A DNA stretch of 12,035 nucleotides, from assembly GCA_947630345.1 (NCBI GenBank), contig CANRHF010000047.1, positions 1-12,035 of the forward strand, read 5' to 3'. A program made the translations under genes and the position numbers. Shown here piece after piece: positions 1 through 6,084 of this stretch. The DNA is from an uncultured Oscillospiraceae bacterium. GTDB taxonomy: Bacteria > Bacillota > Clostridia > Oscillospirales > Oscillospiraceae. The notes beneath the pieces were generated by a model that saw only the letters and a program-made list of their open reading frames with translations, made no database searches and was not told where the DNA came from. Within the stretch, counting starts at the first letter, position 1, and each line of letters starts with the position of its first letter.

Positions 1-228
1 CTGGATCAGCGCCTGGACCGAGGACAGGATCGAGCGGTACCCCATCCCGCTCAGCCCTCCGGTGCCGGCGATCTGGCCCTGTAAAAGGGCATCTACCGCC
101 GTCAGCAGCAGCAGCGCGGCCACCGTGACCCCAGCGTGGATCCCCACCAGCCGCAGAGGCCTGCTCTGGGACCGGGAAAGCGCTTCCTTTGCCTGACTCT
201 TCAGCTCCCGCCGATTGAATGTATCCAT
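1..228 (-). CDS. N-terminal part of a membrane protein, DUF975-like (tentative), cut by the window edge
   Basis: Seen: the frame opens with ATG at 228-226 and stays open to base 1, giving 76 residues with no stop. The protein starts MDTFNRRELKSQAKEAL, a basic amphipathic lead. It is followed by a hydrophobic stretch at about residues 28-47 (IHAGVTVAALLLLTAV), which I take as the first membrane helix. A Shine-Dalgarno-like AGAGGG lies 6-8 bases before the ATG, and a promoter is visible further upstream. Known: short lead sequences of the form 'RxELKxxAKxxL' before a membrane helix are typical of the DUF975 / glycerophosphodiesterase-membrane-domain-like proteins of Clostridia. Inference: it belongs to that group, but only the first quarter or so can be read, so the family call is weak. 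It is transcribed divergently from the XRE regulator at 383, which may control it. Confidence 0.6.
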   Translation of the reverse strand, partial: MDTFNRRELKSQAKEALSRSQSRPLRLVGIHAGVTVAALLLLTAVDALLQGQIAGTGGLSGMGYRSILSSVQALIQ

Positions 229-261
229 CGAGTTCCCTCTTTTCTGTCCACAACTATCTAT

Positions 262-290
262 GTTATAATCCAATTTTCCCAAAATAGCAA
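262..290 (-). promoter_or_regulatory. Promoter of the leftward membrane protein gene
   Basis: On the minus strand TTGCTA (290-285) and TATAAC (267-262) are 17 bp apart, 4/6 and 5/6 matches to the sigma-A consensus. The -10 box is 33 bp before the ATG at 228, leaving a leader of about 27 nt. Confidence 0.55.
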
Positions 291-323
291 ATGAAATTTT
301 TGTTACACTCTAAAATGGCTTTT

Positions 324-348
324 CCCGCCGGTTTGACAATCCGGCGGG
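324..348. repeat. Inverted repeat straddling the -35 box, candidate operator
   Basis: CCCGCCGG (324-331) and CCGGCGGG (341-348) are perfect 8-bp inverted arms around a 9-bp centre that contains the -35 hexamer TTGACA. No T-run follows on either strand, so it is not a terminator. A protein bound here would block RNA polymerase; autorepression by the adjacent XRE protein is the obvious candidate, but this is inferred. Confidence 0.5.
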
Positions 349-361
349 GGGCTGTTATAAT
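333..361 (+). promoter_or_regulatory. Perfect consensus sigma-A promoter of the XRE regulator
   Basis: TTGACA (333-338) and TATAAT (356-361) are separated by exactly 17 bp. The predicted start near 368 leaves a leader of only about 15 nt before the GTG at 383, just enough for the G-rich ribosome site at 370-376. A promoter this strong on a regulator gene suggests it is normally held down by a repressor, possibly its own product. Confidence 0.8.
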
Positions 362-382
362 GAAAAAAAGGGGGCGAAAACC

Positions 383-1198
383 GTGGAAACCATTGGACAG
401 CGACTGAAGGAGGCCAGATTGGCTTTGGGCCTGTCCCAGCGGCAGCTGGCAGGGGAATACCTGACCCGGAATATGCTCTCCCTGATCGAAAACGGCTCCG
501 CCTCGCCCTCCCTGGACGCCCTGACCTATCTGGCGGCCAAGCTGGGCAAGCCGGTGAGCTATTTTTTGGAGGAGCAGACCGTGACATCCCCCAATCAGGA
601 GACCATGGCCCAGGCTCGGGCGGCCTTTTCCCGAAAGGATCCCGCCGGTGTGCTGGCGGCGCTGGATGCCTACCGGGCCCCGGACGGGGTGTTCGACCGG
701 GAGTATTACTTGCTCTCCGCCCTGTGCCGAATGGATCTGGCGGAGACGGCGATCCGCCAGGGGCGGCGGCCCTACGCCACCACGCTTTTGGAGCAGGCGG
801 AGCGGGCGGGGCAGAAAAGCGATTATTTCGGCCCCTGGCAGGCTCGGCTCTGGGTGCTGACGGCCCGGGCCGACCCGGCGAGCCTCCAAGAGGCGGCGGA
901 GAAGCTCCCCTCCCTGGACCCGGCCCTGCTGGTACTGGGGGCGGCGGCCCTGGAGGCCGGAGATCCCGCGGGCTGCGGCAGGCTTTTGGACGCGGCGAAG
1001 GATCGGGAGAGCCCGGAATGGAGCCTTCTCCGGGGCAGGGCGTATCTGGCCCAGGAGGATTACGAGCGGGCCCGGCCCTGCCTGGAGCGGGGGGAGGCCT
1101 TTTCCCCGGAGGCGGCGGCGCCTCTGCTGGAGCAGTGCTGCCGGGAGCTAGGGGACTACAAAATGGCCTATTTTTACGCCTGTAAGCAGAAAAAATGA
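383..1198 (+). CDS. XRE-family transcriptional regulator with TPR-like C-terminal domain
   Basis: Seen: 271 residues from a GTG start. The start is chosen because the frame begins just after the promoter and a GGGGGCG ribosome site. Residues 5-62 form a helix-turn-helix of XRE/Cro type: IGQRLKEARLALGLSQRQLA, then the recognition helix and the motif MLSLIENGSASPSLDAL, ending in KPVSYFLEEQ. The rest (about 70-265) is alanine/leucine-rich helical sequence with repeating patterns such as EYYLLSALCRMDLAE, YATTLLEQAERAG and YLAQEDYERARPCLERGE, which look like degenerate TPR repeats. Known: XRE-plus-TPR proteins sense peptides or protein partners and often regulate a neighbour. Neighbours: divergent from the membrane protein gene at 1-228; ends 24 bp from the convergent alr. 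Inference: it is a local, probably self-regulating, repressor or activator. Target and ligand cannot be told. Confidence 0.88.
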   Translation: METIGQRLKEARLALGLSQRQLAGEYLTRNMLSLIENGSASPSLDALTYLAAKLGKPVSYFLEEQTVTSPNQETMAQARAAFSRKDPAGVLAALDAYRAPDGVFDREYYLLSALCRMDLAETAIRQGRRPYATTLLEQAERAGQKSDYFGPWQARLWVLTARADPASLQEAAEKLPSLDPALLVLGAAALEAGDPAGCGRLLDAAKDRESPEWSLLRGRAYLAQEDYERARPCLERGEAFSPEAAAPLLEQCCRELGDYKMAYFYACKQKK

Positions 1199-1219
1199 CC
1201 GAGGGCCCTGGGCCCTCGG
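1199..1219. terminator. Bidirectional terminator between the XRE regulator and alr
   Basis: A perfect palindrome, CCGAGGGCCC-T-GGGCCCTCGG, sits between the two convergent stop codons. It is followed by ATTTTATT on the plus strand and by CATTTTTTC on the minus strand, so each direction has a U-rich tail. Confidence 0.85.
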
Positions 1220-1222
1220 ATT

Positions 1223-2385
<1,163 letters not shown>

Positions 2386-2389
<4 letters not shown>

Positions 2390-3021
2390 ACACTCTTCGC
2401 TCCTTTCCGGGCTATCTCCTCCTCCAGACGGGACAGGAGCAGGTTGACGGCAAAATACATGGTTTCATATTTGATGTACATCAGGGCGTTTTCATCCCAG
2501 AGCCAATAGAGCCGGGGGGCGAATTCCTCGTCTCCCTGCCAGAATTGCAGGCAGACCTCCAGGCCCAGAAGCAGGGGAAGGGCGTAGCTCACGTCTGCCT
2601 CGGGCAGTGCCCGGCCACCCAGGACCTGGCAGGCTTGGGCCAGGCCTTCCGGGTCCCGGTCAAAGGCCAGGGCCTCCCGGCTGGGCCGGTCCTCCAGCAG
2701 GGTGCGGTGGAACTGTAGGCCGAAATTCTGCATACTCTTCCACCGGCCGGTAAGAAAGCGGTTTTCCTTGGCGTCGCAGATCACGTCCAGGGCGGTCATG
2801 ACCTCGCTGTGGCTGTTGCCGTCCCGCCAGAGGCCTTTTACCATCTTTTCCAGCGCCCCATCTCTCCGGCGGAGCCGGTAGGGCCGGGCGGCCATGGTGA
2901 AATAAAGGTAGGTTTCGTCGTGGACCAGGGAAAATTTCCGGATCAGCGCTTCCTGGTCATAGTTTTGAAAATAGGCCTGGGCGGCCCGCACCTGAAGGGC
3001 GTAATTGTCCCGATGTTCCAT
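2386..3021 (-). CDS. DUF3786-like protein of unknown function
   Basis: Seen: 211 residues, soluble, no signal peptide and no clear membrane helix. It begins MEHRDNYALQVRAAQAYF, then has NYDQEALIRKFSL followed by a beta-type segment (ETYLYFTMAARPYRL). The C-terminal half is rich in aromatic and acidic residues (LYWLWDENALMYIKYET, 171-187). Start: ATG at 3021-3019 with TAGGAGG 5-6 nt upstream; the TAG of that site is the stop codon of the preceding PAP2 gene, so the two are tightly linked. Its own stop overlaps the alr start. Known: DUF3786 proteins are short Firmicute proteins with a similar N-terminal pattern and no assigned role. The family call is from memory of the N-terminal pattern and is tentative. 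Inference: co-translation with alr and PAP2 suggests an envelope-linked or housekeeping role, nothing more specific. Confidence 0.7.
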
Positions 3022-3030
3022 CGTGTCCTC

Positions 3031-3693
3031 CTAAACCGGCTGAGCGGCGGGCTTTTTCCGCCCGTAGACCAGGGCGTACCCGGCGGCGCAGACCACCAGG
3101 GCCCAGAACACGTCCACCACGCTGTGCTGCTTGACGAACACCGTGGACACGGAAATCAGCGCCGACATGGCAAAGAAGCTTACCTTCCAGAAGAGATTCC
3201 GGAACCGTGGGGTGTCCCAGGCGGCGAAGGCCACGGCAAAGGAGCCGATGCAGTGCAGAGAGGGGCAGACGTTGGTGTTGGTGTCGAACTCGTAGAAGGC
3301 GATGGTCAGCCGGGTGAGGAAATTGTCCCGGGGAAAGACCGTGGGCCGGAGATTCTGGCAAGTGGGGTAGACCAGATAGACCAGCAGGGTCACACCGTAG
3401 GTGGCGATGATGAAGTACATGAACCGCCGGAATGCGGCGGTGTCGTACAGCGCCAGATAGATCAGCATTCCCGGGATGTAGAGAAACCAGATCAGGTAGG
3501 GGATCAAAAACCACTCATTGAAGGGAATCAGATCATCCAGCGGGCACCACACCGGGTGGCAGGCCGCCAGGGGTCGAAGCTGCTCCACCGCGGCGAACAG
3601 GATGCCGTGGACCGGCCAGTACAGGGCGGGCAGCAGATGGTTAAATTCAGGAGAGGTGAGATTGGAAAGCCGCAGCCTTCGGTAATCCACCAT
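3031..3693 (-). CDS. PAP2-family membrane phosphatase (PAP2_3 / inositolphosphotransferase-like)
   Basis: Seen: 220 residues from ATG at 3693. A longer frame begins at 3753, but that TTG is part of the -35 box, so it cannot be translated from this promoter; AAAGGGGG lies just before 3693. Several membrane helices are visible (about 23-39, 60-82, 91-109, 149-160, 169-187, 194-211). Active-site motifs are CPSLH (143-147, H147) and KQHSVVDV with H190 and D194, matching PAP2 motifs C2 and C3; the usual arginine after the C3 serine is replaced (STVFVKQH). Known: PAP2 enzymes remove phosphate from lipid phosphates or transfer phospho-headgroups on the outer face of the membrane; the CPSLH/KQHS form is typical of the PAP2_3 subgroup. 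First gene of the operon with the DUF3786-like gene (9 bp away) and alr. A role in lipid carrier or glycolipid metabolism is inferred. Confidence 0.88.
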   Translation of the reverse strand: MVDYRRLRLSNLTSPEFNHLLPALYWPVHGILFAAVEQLRPLAACHPVWCPLDDLIPFNEWFLIPYLIWFLYIPGMLIYLALYDTAAFRRFMYFIIATYGVTLLVYLVYPTCQNLRPTVFPRDNFLTRLTIAFYEFDTNTNVCPSLHCIGSFAVAFAAWDTPRFRNLFWKVSFFAMSALISVSTVFVKQHSVVDVFWALVVCAAGYALVYGRKKPAAQPV

Positions 3694-3706
3694 GGGGGGC
3701 ACCCCC
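3694..3706 (-). promoter_or_regulatory. Hairpin masking the ribosome site of the PAP2 gene
   Basis: On the mRNA the ribosome site GGGGG (3706-3702) can pair with CCCCC (3698-3694) across a 3-nt loop, and the paired C's touch the AUG. This would hide the ribosome site when folded. The stem is only 5 G-C pairs, so a regulatory effect is possible but unproven. Confidence 0.4.
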
Positions 3707-3724
3707 TTTCTATGGAATGTATAC

Positions 3725-3753
3725 AAAATACCCCGAATGGGCTTGTTTGTCAA
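3725..3753 (-). promoter_or_regulatory. Promoter of the PAP2 - DUF3786-like - alr operon
   Basis: On the minus strand a perfect TTGACA (3753-3748) is followed after 17 bp by TATTTT (3730-3725, 4/6). A predicted start near 3718 gives a leader of about 25 nt to the ATG at 3693. This settles the start of the PAP2 gene. Confidence 0.7.
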
Positions 3754-3770
3754 TAGAAGAATCCGATTTC

Positions 3771-3795
3771 CGCCCCCGGCATGGGGCCGGGGGCG
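3771..3795 (-). terminator. Hairpin after the glycosyltransferase gene, weak terminator
   Basis: CGCCCCCGGC (3771-3780) and GCCGGGGGCG (3786-3795) form a perfect 10-bp stem with a 5-nt loop, 14 bp past the glycosyltransferase stop. An outer pairing CCGATTT / AAATCGG extends it. On the minus strand it is followed by GGAAATCGGATTCTTCTATT rather than a clean T-run, so termination may be partial and some transcripts may run on into the PAP2 operon. Confidence 0.5.
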
Positions 3796-3808
3796 TTCAA
3801 AAATCGGT

Positions 3809-4981
3809 TCAGGCGGCCCGCTGCCCGGTGCCGATGTGGGTCATGGGATGCCATGCCTTTGGCGCGGACACCAGAGAAATCATATGCAGCGGGTACCAGG
3901 AGGCGACAAAAATAGGGTACAGCGCGATGGTTTTCCACATCCGCCGGGGACTCCGCCCCGCCGCCACGCACAAAAACAGGGCGGTGACGGTGGCGCCTGC
4001 CCAGAACCCTGCCAGGCCAATGCCCAGCGCAGCCAGGGCCGCCAGAGGCTCCATGTGGAGTAAGCCCCAGCACACCGGCAGCAGGGCCAGCAGCTGCAAA
4101 TAGATCCGGGAGAGGAACACGGCAAAGTCCCACTGCAGCGGCCCCCAGGTTTTCAGCAGGGAGGGGATGTACCGCCGGGCCACGTCCTGAAGGCCGGCGC
4201 TCCAGCGGCGGCGCTGCCGGAGGGAGGCGGCAAAGGAGGTGGGCTCCTCGTCATAGTGAACGGCGTCGGGAACGTAGCGCACCCGCACCCCGTTTTTGGC
4301 GCAGATGGCGGCGAATTCCGCGTCCTCGGCCAGGCTCCGGGTGTTCCACCCTCCCAGACGCTGAAGGAGCTGGTCCGTCACCATGAAGCCGGTGCCCACC
4401 AGCTTGCTGCTCAGGCCCAGCCGTTCCCGGGGGCGGGAGTAGAGCAGATTGGCGTTGGAAAAATGCAGCTCATAGCATCCGGCTACCCAATTGTCATAGG
4501 GATTGGAGGCGATGATCCGGCCCTTGGCGGCCTGGGCCCCGGTTGCATACGCGTCGTTCATCCGGGCCAGGAAGCCCGGGGCCACCAGATTGTCCGCGTC
4601 GAAGACGCAGTAGGCGTCGTATTTTCCCATCAGGTGGGCGAAGGCCTGGTGCAGCACCTCGCCCTTGCTCCGAACCGGCCCCCGGCAGCGGAAAATCCGG
4701 GCGCCCGCTCTCCGCGCGGCCTCTTCGGTGCGGTCCGTGCAGTTGTTGGGCAGCACATACACGTCAAACAGCGCCCGGGGATAGTCCTGCCGGAGAAGGC
4801 TCCGGACGCTGTCCCCAATCACCGCCTCCTCGTTCCGGGCGGGCAGAAGGACAGCAAACCGGGCTTTCGGCGGGGCGATGGGGAACCGGCGGCGGGGCAG
4901 CAGAAAAAAGGCTCCCACCAGACCGGTGTATAGCGCGAAGAGTTTAAGGACCAGCGCCAAAATGTCCATCAATAGATCCAT
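3809..4981 (-). CDS. Membrane-bound family 2 glycosyltransferase, processive type
   Basis: Seen: 390 residues. An N-terminal membrane helix lies at about 7-28. The catalytic GT-A domain has LLPARNEE (45-52), the NTCTDRT-like segment NNCTDRTEEA (79-88), the metal-binding FDADN (127-131), the acceptor-site LAEDAEF (217-223) and the QRRRW motif (256-260). C-terminal membrane helices follow at about 286-309, 313-340 and 350-372. Known: the D, DxD, ED, QxxRW set with flanking helices marks processive GT2 enzymes such as cellulose/hyaluronan synthase relatives and glycolipid glycosyltransferases; the sugar cannot be read from sequence. Start: ATG 4981 with GGGAGG 7 nt upstream. It lies between the phosphoribosyltransferase and PAP2 genes, all leftward, with its own promoter and a response-regulator-type box. 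Inference: makes an envelope polysaccharide or glycolipid under stress control. Confidence 0.92.
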   Translation of the reverse strand: MDLLMDILALVLKLFALYTGLVGAFFLLPRRRFPIAPPKARFAVLLPARNEEAVIGDSVRSLLRQDYPRALFDVYVLPNNCTDRTEEAARRAGARIFRCRGPVRSKGEVLHQAFAHLMGKYDAYCVFDADNLVAPGFLARMNDAYATGAQAAKGRIIASNPYDNWVAGCYELHFSNANLLYSRPRERLGLSSKLVGTGFMVTDQLLQRLGGWNTRSLAEDAEFAAICAKNGVRVRYVPDAVHYDEEPTSFAASLRQRRRWSAGLQDVARRYIPSLLKTWGPLQWDFAVFLSRIYLQLLALLPVCWGLLHMEPLAALAALGIGLAGFWAGATVTALFLCVAAGRSPRRMWKTIALYPIFVASWYPLHMISLVSAPKAWHPMTHIGTGQRAA

Positions 4982-5005
4982 AGAAATTCCTCCCTTGATG
5001 GGAGT

Positions 5006-5062
5006 ATTTTAGCAGAAAGGGGATTAAGAAAAAAGTAGGAAAAGGTTTAAGATTTGTTTAAG
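5006..5062 (-). promoter_or_regulatory. Glycosyltransferase promoter with three-half-site response-regulator box
   Basis: Minus-strand extended -10 TGC-TAAAAT (TAAAAT 5011-5006) has no credible -35 hexamer, which fits an activator-dependent promoter. Upstream, read on the plus strand, are ATTAAG (5023-5028), TTTAAG (5046-5051) and TTTAAG (5057-5062). The last two are direct repeats with an 11-bp period and a 5-bp spacer, about -47 to -63 from the predicted start near 4999. The whole block is repeated in front of the response regulator gene (9234-9290) with identical spacing. The TTTAAG-N5-TTTAAG layout is that known for CiaR, an OmpR-family regulator of streptococci. Confidence 0.7.
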
Positions 5063-5072
5063 ACCGGATTTT

Positions 5073-5627
5073 TTATTCCATCACGGTGCCATCCGGGTGG
5101 AACAGGGGCAGCTTCTCCAGGTAAATCAGGTCAGGCCGATCCTGGGCGTCGCCCTCGGCCAGAATGGCCATCCGGCCGGCGATGATGCCTCCGGCCTTTT
5201 CCACCAGGGCCTCCAGAGCTGCCAGGCTCTCGCCGGTGGAGATCACGTCGTCCACGATGAGGATCTTTTTGCCCTTCATCAGGGCGGCGTCGGCGGTGTC
5301 CAGATACAGGTGCTGCTCCTTGGCGGTGGTAATGGAGTGAACGGTGGACTCAAACACCCCGGTCATGTACAGCTTGGGACCCTTCCGGGCCAGGAAATAC
5401 TTCTTCGCCCCGCTCTGCCGGGCCATCTCATGGATCAGGGGGATGCCCTTGGCCTCGGCGGTGATCAGGTAGTCGTACTCCGGGGCCCGCTTCAGCAGCT
5501 CCCGGGCGCAGGCCACGGTCAGCTCCGCGTCCCCGAAGATCACAAAGCCGGCAATGGACAGATGCTCATTGACCGGGCAGATGGGCAGCTCCCGGCGCAG
5601 CCCGGCGACAGTCATAGGATATACCAT
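5073..5627 (-). CDS. Type I phosphoribosyltransferase, APRT-like (COG0503 type)
   Basis: Seen: 184 residues, in the usual range for adenine/xanthine phosphoribosyltransferases. The PRPP-binding motif is KILIVDDVISTGES (121-134) with the acidic pair D126-D127. Upstream, YDYLITAEAKGIPLIHEMAR (51-70) matches the phosphate-loop/flexible-region part of purine PRTases, and FLARKGPKLYM (78-88) follows. Known: these cytosolic enzymes join a purine base to PRPP to give a nucleotide; the base preference depends on a small hood region that I cannot assign here, so no gene symbol is given. Start: ATG 5627 with AAAGGAG about 10 nt upstream; a second ATG at codon 5 is possible. It has its own strong promoter and no purine riboswitch is visible in its short leader. 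Its stop is 11 bp from the regulatory box of the next gene, with no terminator seen. Confidence 0.85.
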   Translation of the reverse strand: MVYPMTVAGLRRELPICPVNEHLSIAGFVIFGDAELTVACARELLKRAPEYDYLITAEAKGIPLIHEMARQSGAKKYFLARKGPKLYMTGVFESTVHSITTAKEQHLYLDTADAALMKGKKILIVDDVISTGESLAALEALVEKAGGIIAGRMAILAEGDAQDRPDLIYLEKLPLFHPDGTVME

Positions 5628-5664
5628 AGTAATTGCGCTCCTTTATTTCTATTTTAACATGGTC

Positions 5665-5692
5665 ATTATACATCGTCAGATGAAAATGTCAA
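5665..5692 (-). promoter_or_regulatory. Promoter of the phosphoribosyltransferase gene
   Basis: Minus-strand TTGACA (5692-5687) and TATAAT (5670-5665) are both perfect, with a 16-bp spacer. The predicted start near 5658 gives a leader of about 30 nt. It stands back to back with the small-RNA promoter: the two -35 boxes are only 12 bp apart and form an inverted TGTCAAG/CTTGACA pair. Confidence 0.75.
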
Positions 5693-5704
5693 GGCGTAAA
5701 GCAC

Positions 5705-5733
5705 TTGACATACCGTTCAAGCGTTGCTATAAT
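5705..5733 (+). promoter_or_regulatory. Perfect promoter of the antitoxin small RNA
   Basis: TTGACA (5705-5710), 17-bp spacer, TATAAT (5728-5733), with an additional extended -10 TG at 5725-5726. There is no protein-coding frame downstream on this strand, so the promoter drives a non-coding RNA. Confidence 0.8.
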
Positions 5734-5739
5734 AAGCAT

Positions 5740-5826
5740 AGAAAGGTGCTGCCGGCAGACGGTCAGCCCCCGGTATTGGTTAGAAGCAACCGCGCACCGT
5801 TGGCGAATTGGGGCGGTTGCTTCTTA
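5740..5826 (+). ncRNA. Candidate type I antitoxin RNA, convergent to the toxin gene
   Basis: Expected start near 5740 from the promoter, expected end after the hairpin at 5782-5824, so roughly 85-90 nt. It carries a short self-complementary CTGCCGGCAG near its 5' end, then GGUCAGCCCCC (5761-5771), then the terminator stem. The 3' part is antisense to the 3' end of the toxin mRNA. The GGUCAGCCCCC segment can also pair with the toxin ribosome site GGGGGCUGGCC over 11 contiguous pairs, one of them G-U. Known: in par/Fst of Enterococcus and txpA/RatA or bsrG/SR4 of Bacillus, convergent RNAs of this size block or destabilise the toxin mRNA. Existence of the transcript is inferred from promoter, terminator and complementarity. 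Confidence 0.65.
5782..5824. terminator. Shared bidirectional terminator of toxin and antitoxin
   Basis: AGAAGCAACCGC (5782-5793) and GCGGTTGCTTCT (5813-5824) are perfect 12-bp inverted arms with a 19-nt loop. The arm lies directly after the toxin double stop TGA-TAA. The following bases are only moderately T-rich on the plus strand (TATCATTTC) and not T-rich on the minus strand, so efficiency is uncertain, but no other terminator serves either transcript. Confidence 0.6.
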
Positions 5827-5904
5827 TCATTTCATCAGCTGAATAAACAGGTTGATGATGCCGATGATCACAAGACAGAATGTAAGTACTTCCATCGTTG
5901 TCAT
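5827..5904 (-). CDS. Small hydrophobic peptide, candidate type I (holin-like) toxin
   Basis: Seen: 25 residues, start MTTMEVLTFCLVIIG and end NLFIQLMK, followed by TGA TAA. Residues 6-23 form one uninterrupted hydrophobic helix; the ends are polar with a C-terminal lysine. ATG 5904 is preceded by AAAGGGGGG at 7 nt. A longer frame reaches 6042, but its TTG is the promoter's own -35 box, so the long form is excluded; a second ATG three codons in is possible. Known: single-helix peptides of 25-40 residues with the start MTT/MxTYE and a following antisense RNA are annotated in many Firmicutes as holin-like or TxpA/BsrG-type toxins that damage the membrane. Inference: this is the toxin of a type I module; sequence identity to a named family cannot be verified here, and it does not look like Fst itself. 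Confidence 0.7.
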   Translation of the reverse strand: MTTMEVLTFCLVIIGIINLFIQLMK

Positions 5905-5909
5905 GGCCA

Positions 5910-5960
5910 GCCCCCCTTTCTGAAACAGGGGGGCAAGAAGCTCCCCCTGCAGTTCGGGGG
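5910..5960 (-). promoter_or_regulatory. Toxin leader with alternating C/G tracts that can hide the ribosome site
   Basis: In the toxin mRNA the order is CCCCC (5960-5956), GGGGG (5947-5943), GCCCCCC (5934-5928), GGGGGGC (5916-5910). The last tract is the ribosome site and can form a perfect 7-bp stem with the third. The second can pair instead with the third, freeing the ribosome site. Such masking of the ribosome site in the full-length mRNA is known for type I toxins. Confidence 0.6.
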
Positions 5961-6013
5961 AAAACCGCCTACCGTTATACTGGCAGCACCTGGTCCCTTG
6001 TGGAACCGGGTGT

Positions 6014-6042
6014 ATTTTATCATTTTTTGCCTGCGCTGTCAA
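6014..6042 (-). promoter_or_regulatory. Promoter of the toxin mRNA
   Basis: Minus-strand perfect TTGACA (6042-6037), 17-bp spacer, TAAAAT (6019-6014, 5/6) with an extended -10 TGA just before it. The predicted start near 6007 gives a leader of about 100 nt and a total transcript of roughly 225 nt to the shared terminator. Confidence 0.8.
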
Positions 6043-6084
6043 GAATAGGCTATTTCTTTTTGGCGCAGACCCTACAAGGATGAT

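Larger units (their letters stand above)
5761..5915. repeat. Direct repeat linking the antitoxin RNA to the toxin ribosome site
   Basis: On the plus strand GGTCAGCCCCC (5761-5771) recurs as GGCCAGCCCCC (5905-5915), 10/11 identical. Because the small RNA is read from the plus strand and the toxin from the minus strand, the repeat makes the two RNAs complementary right up to the base before the toxin AUG; the single difference becomes a G-U pair. Confidence 0.7.

Noticed and set aside
263..889. Minus-strand frame opposite the XRE gene
   Set aside because: Shadow frame; the XRE domain on the plus strand is clear and the frame would cross two promoters.
3694..3753. N-terminal extension of the PAP2 protein from TTG 3753
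   Set aside because: The TTG is the -35 hexamer itself; a ribosome site stands right before ATG 3693.
2809..3756. Long plus-strand open frame (315 codons) over the DUF3786-like and PAP2 genes
   Set aside because: Antisense shadow of two well-supported genes in GC-rich DNA; composition rich in G, H, P, Q and no ribosome site.
4943..4948. TTTAAG inside the glycosyltransferase coding region
   Set aside because: A single half-site without a partner at 11 bp; likely chance.
5628..5664. Purine riboswitch before the phosphoribosyltransferase
   Set aside because: The leader is only about 30 nt by promoter position, too short for the aptamer; no purine riboswitch core was seen before purB either.
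5905..6042. 71-residue version of the toxin peptide
   Set aside because: Its TTG start is the promoter -35, the added part is not conserved-looking, and a strong ribosome site precedes ATG 5904.
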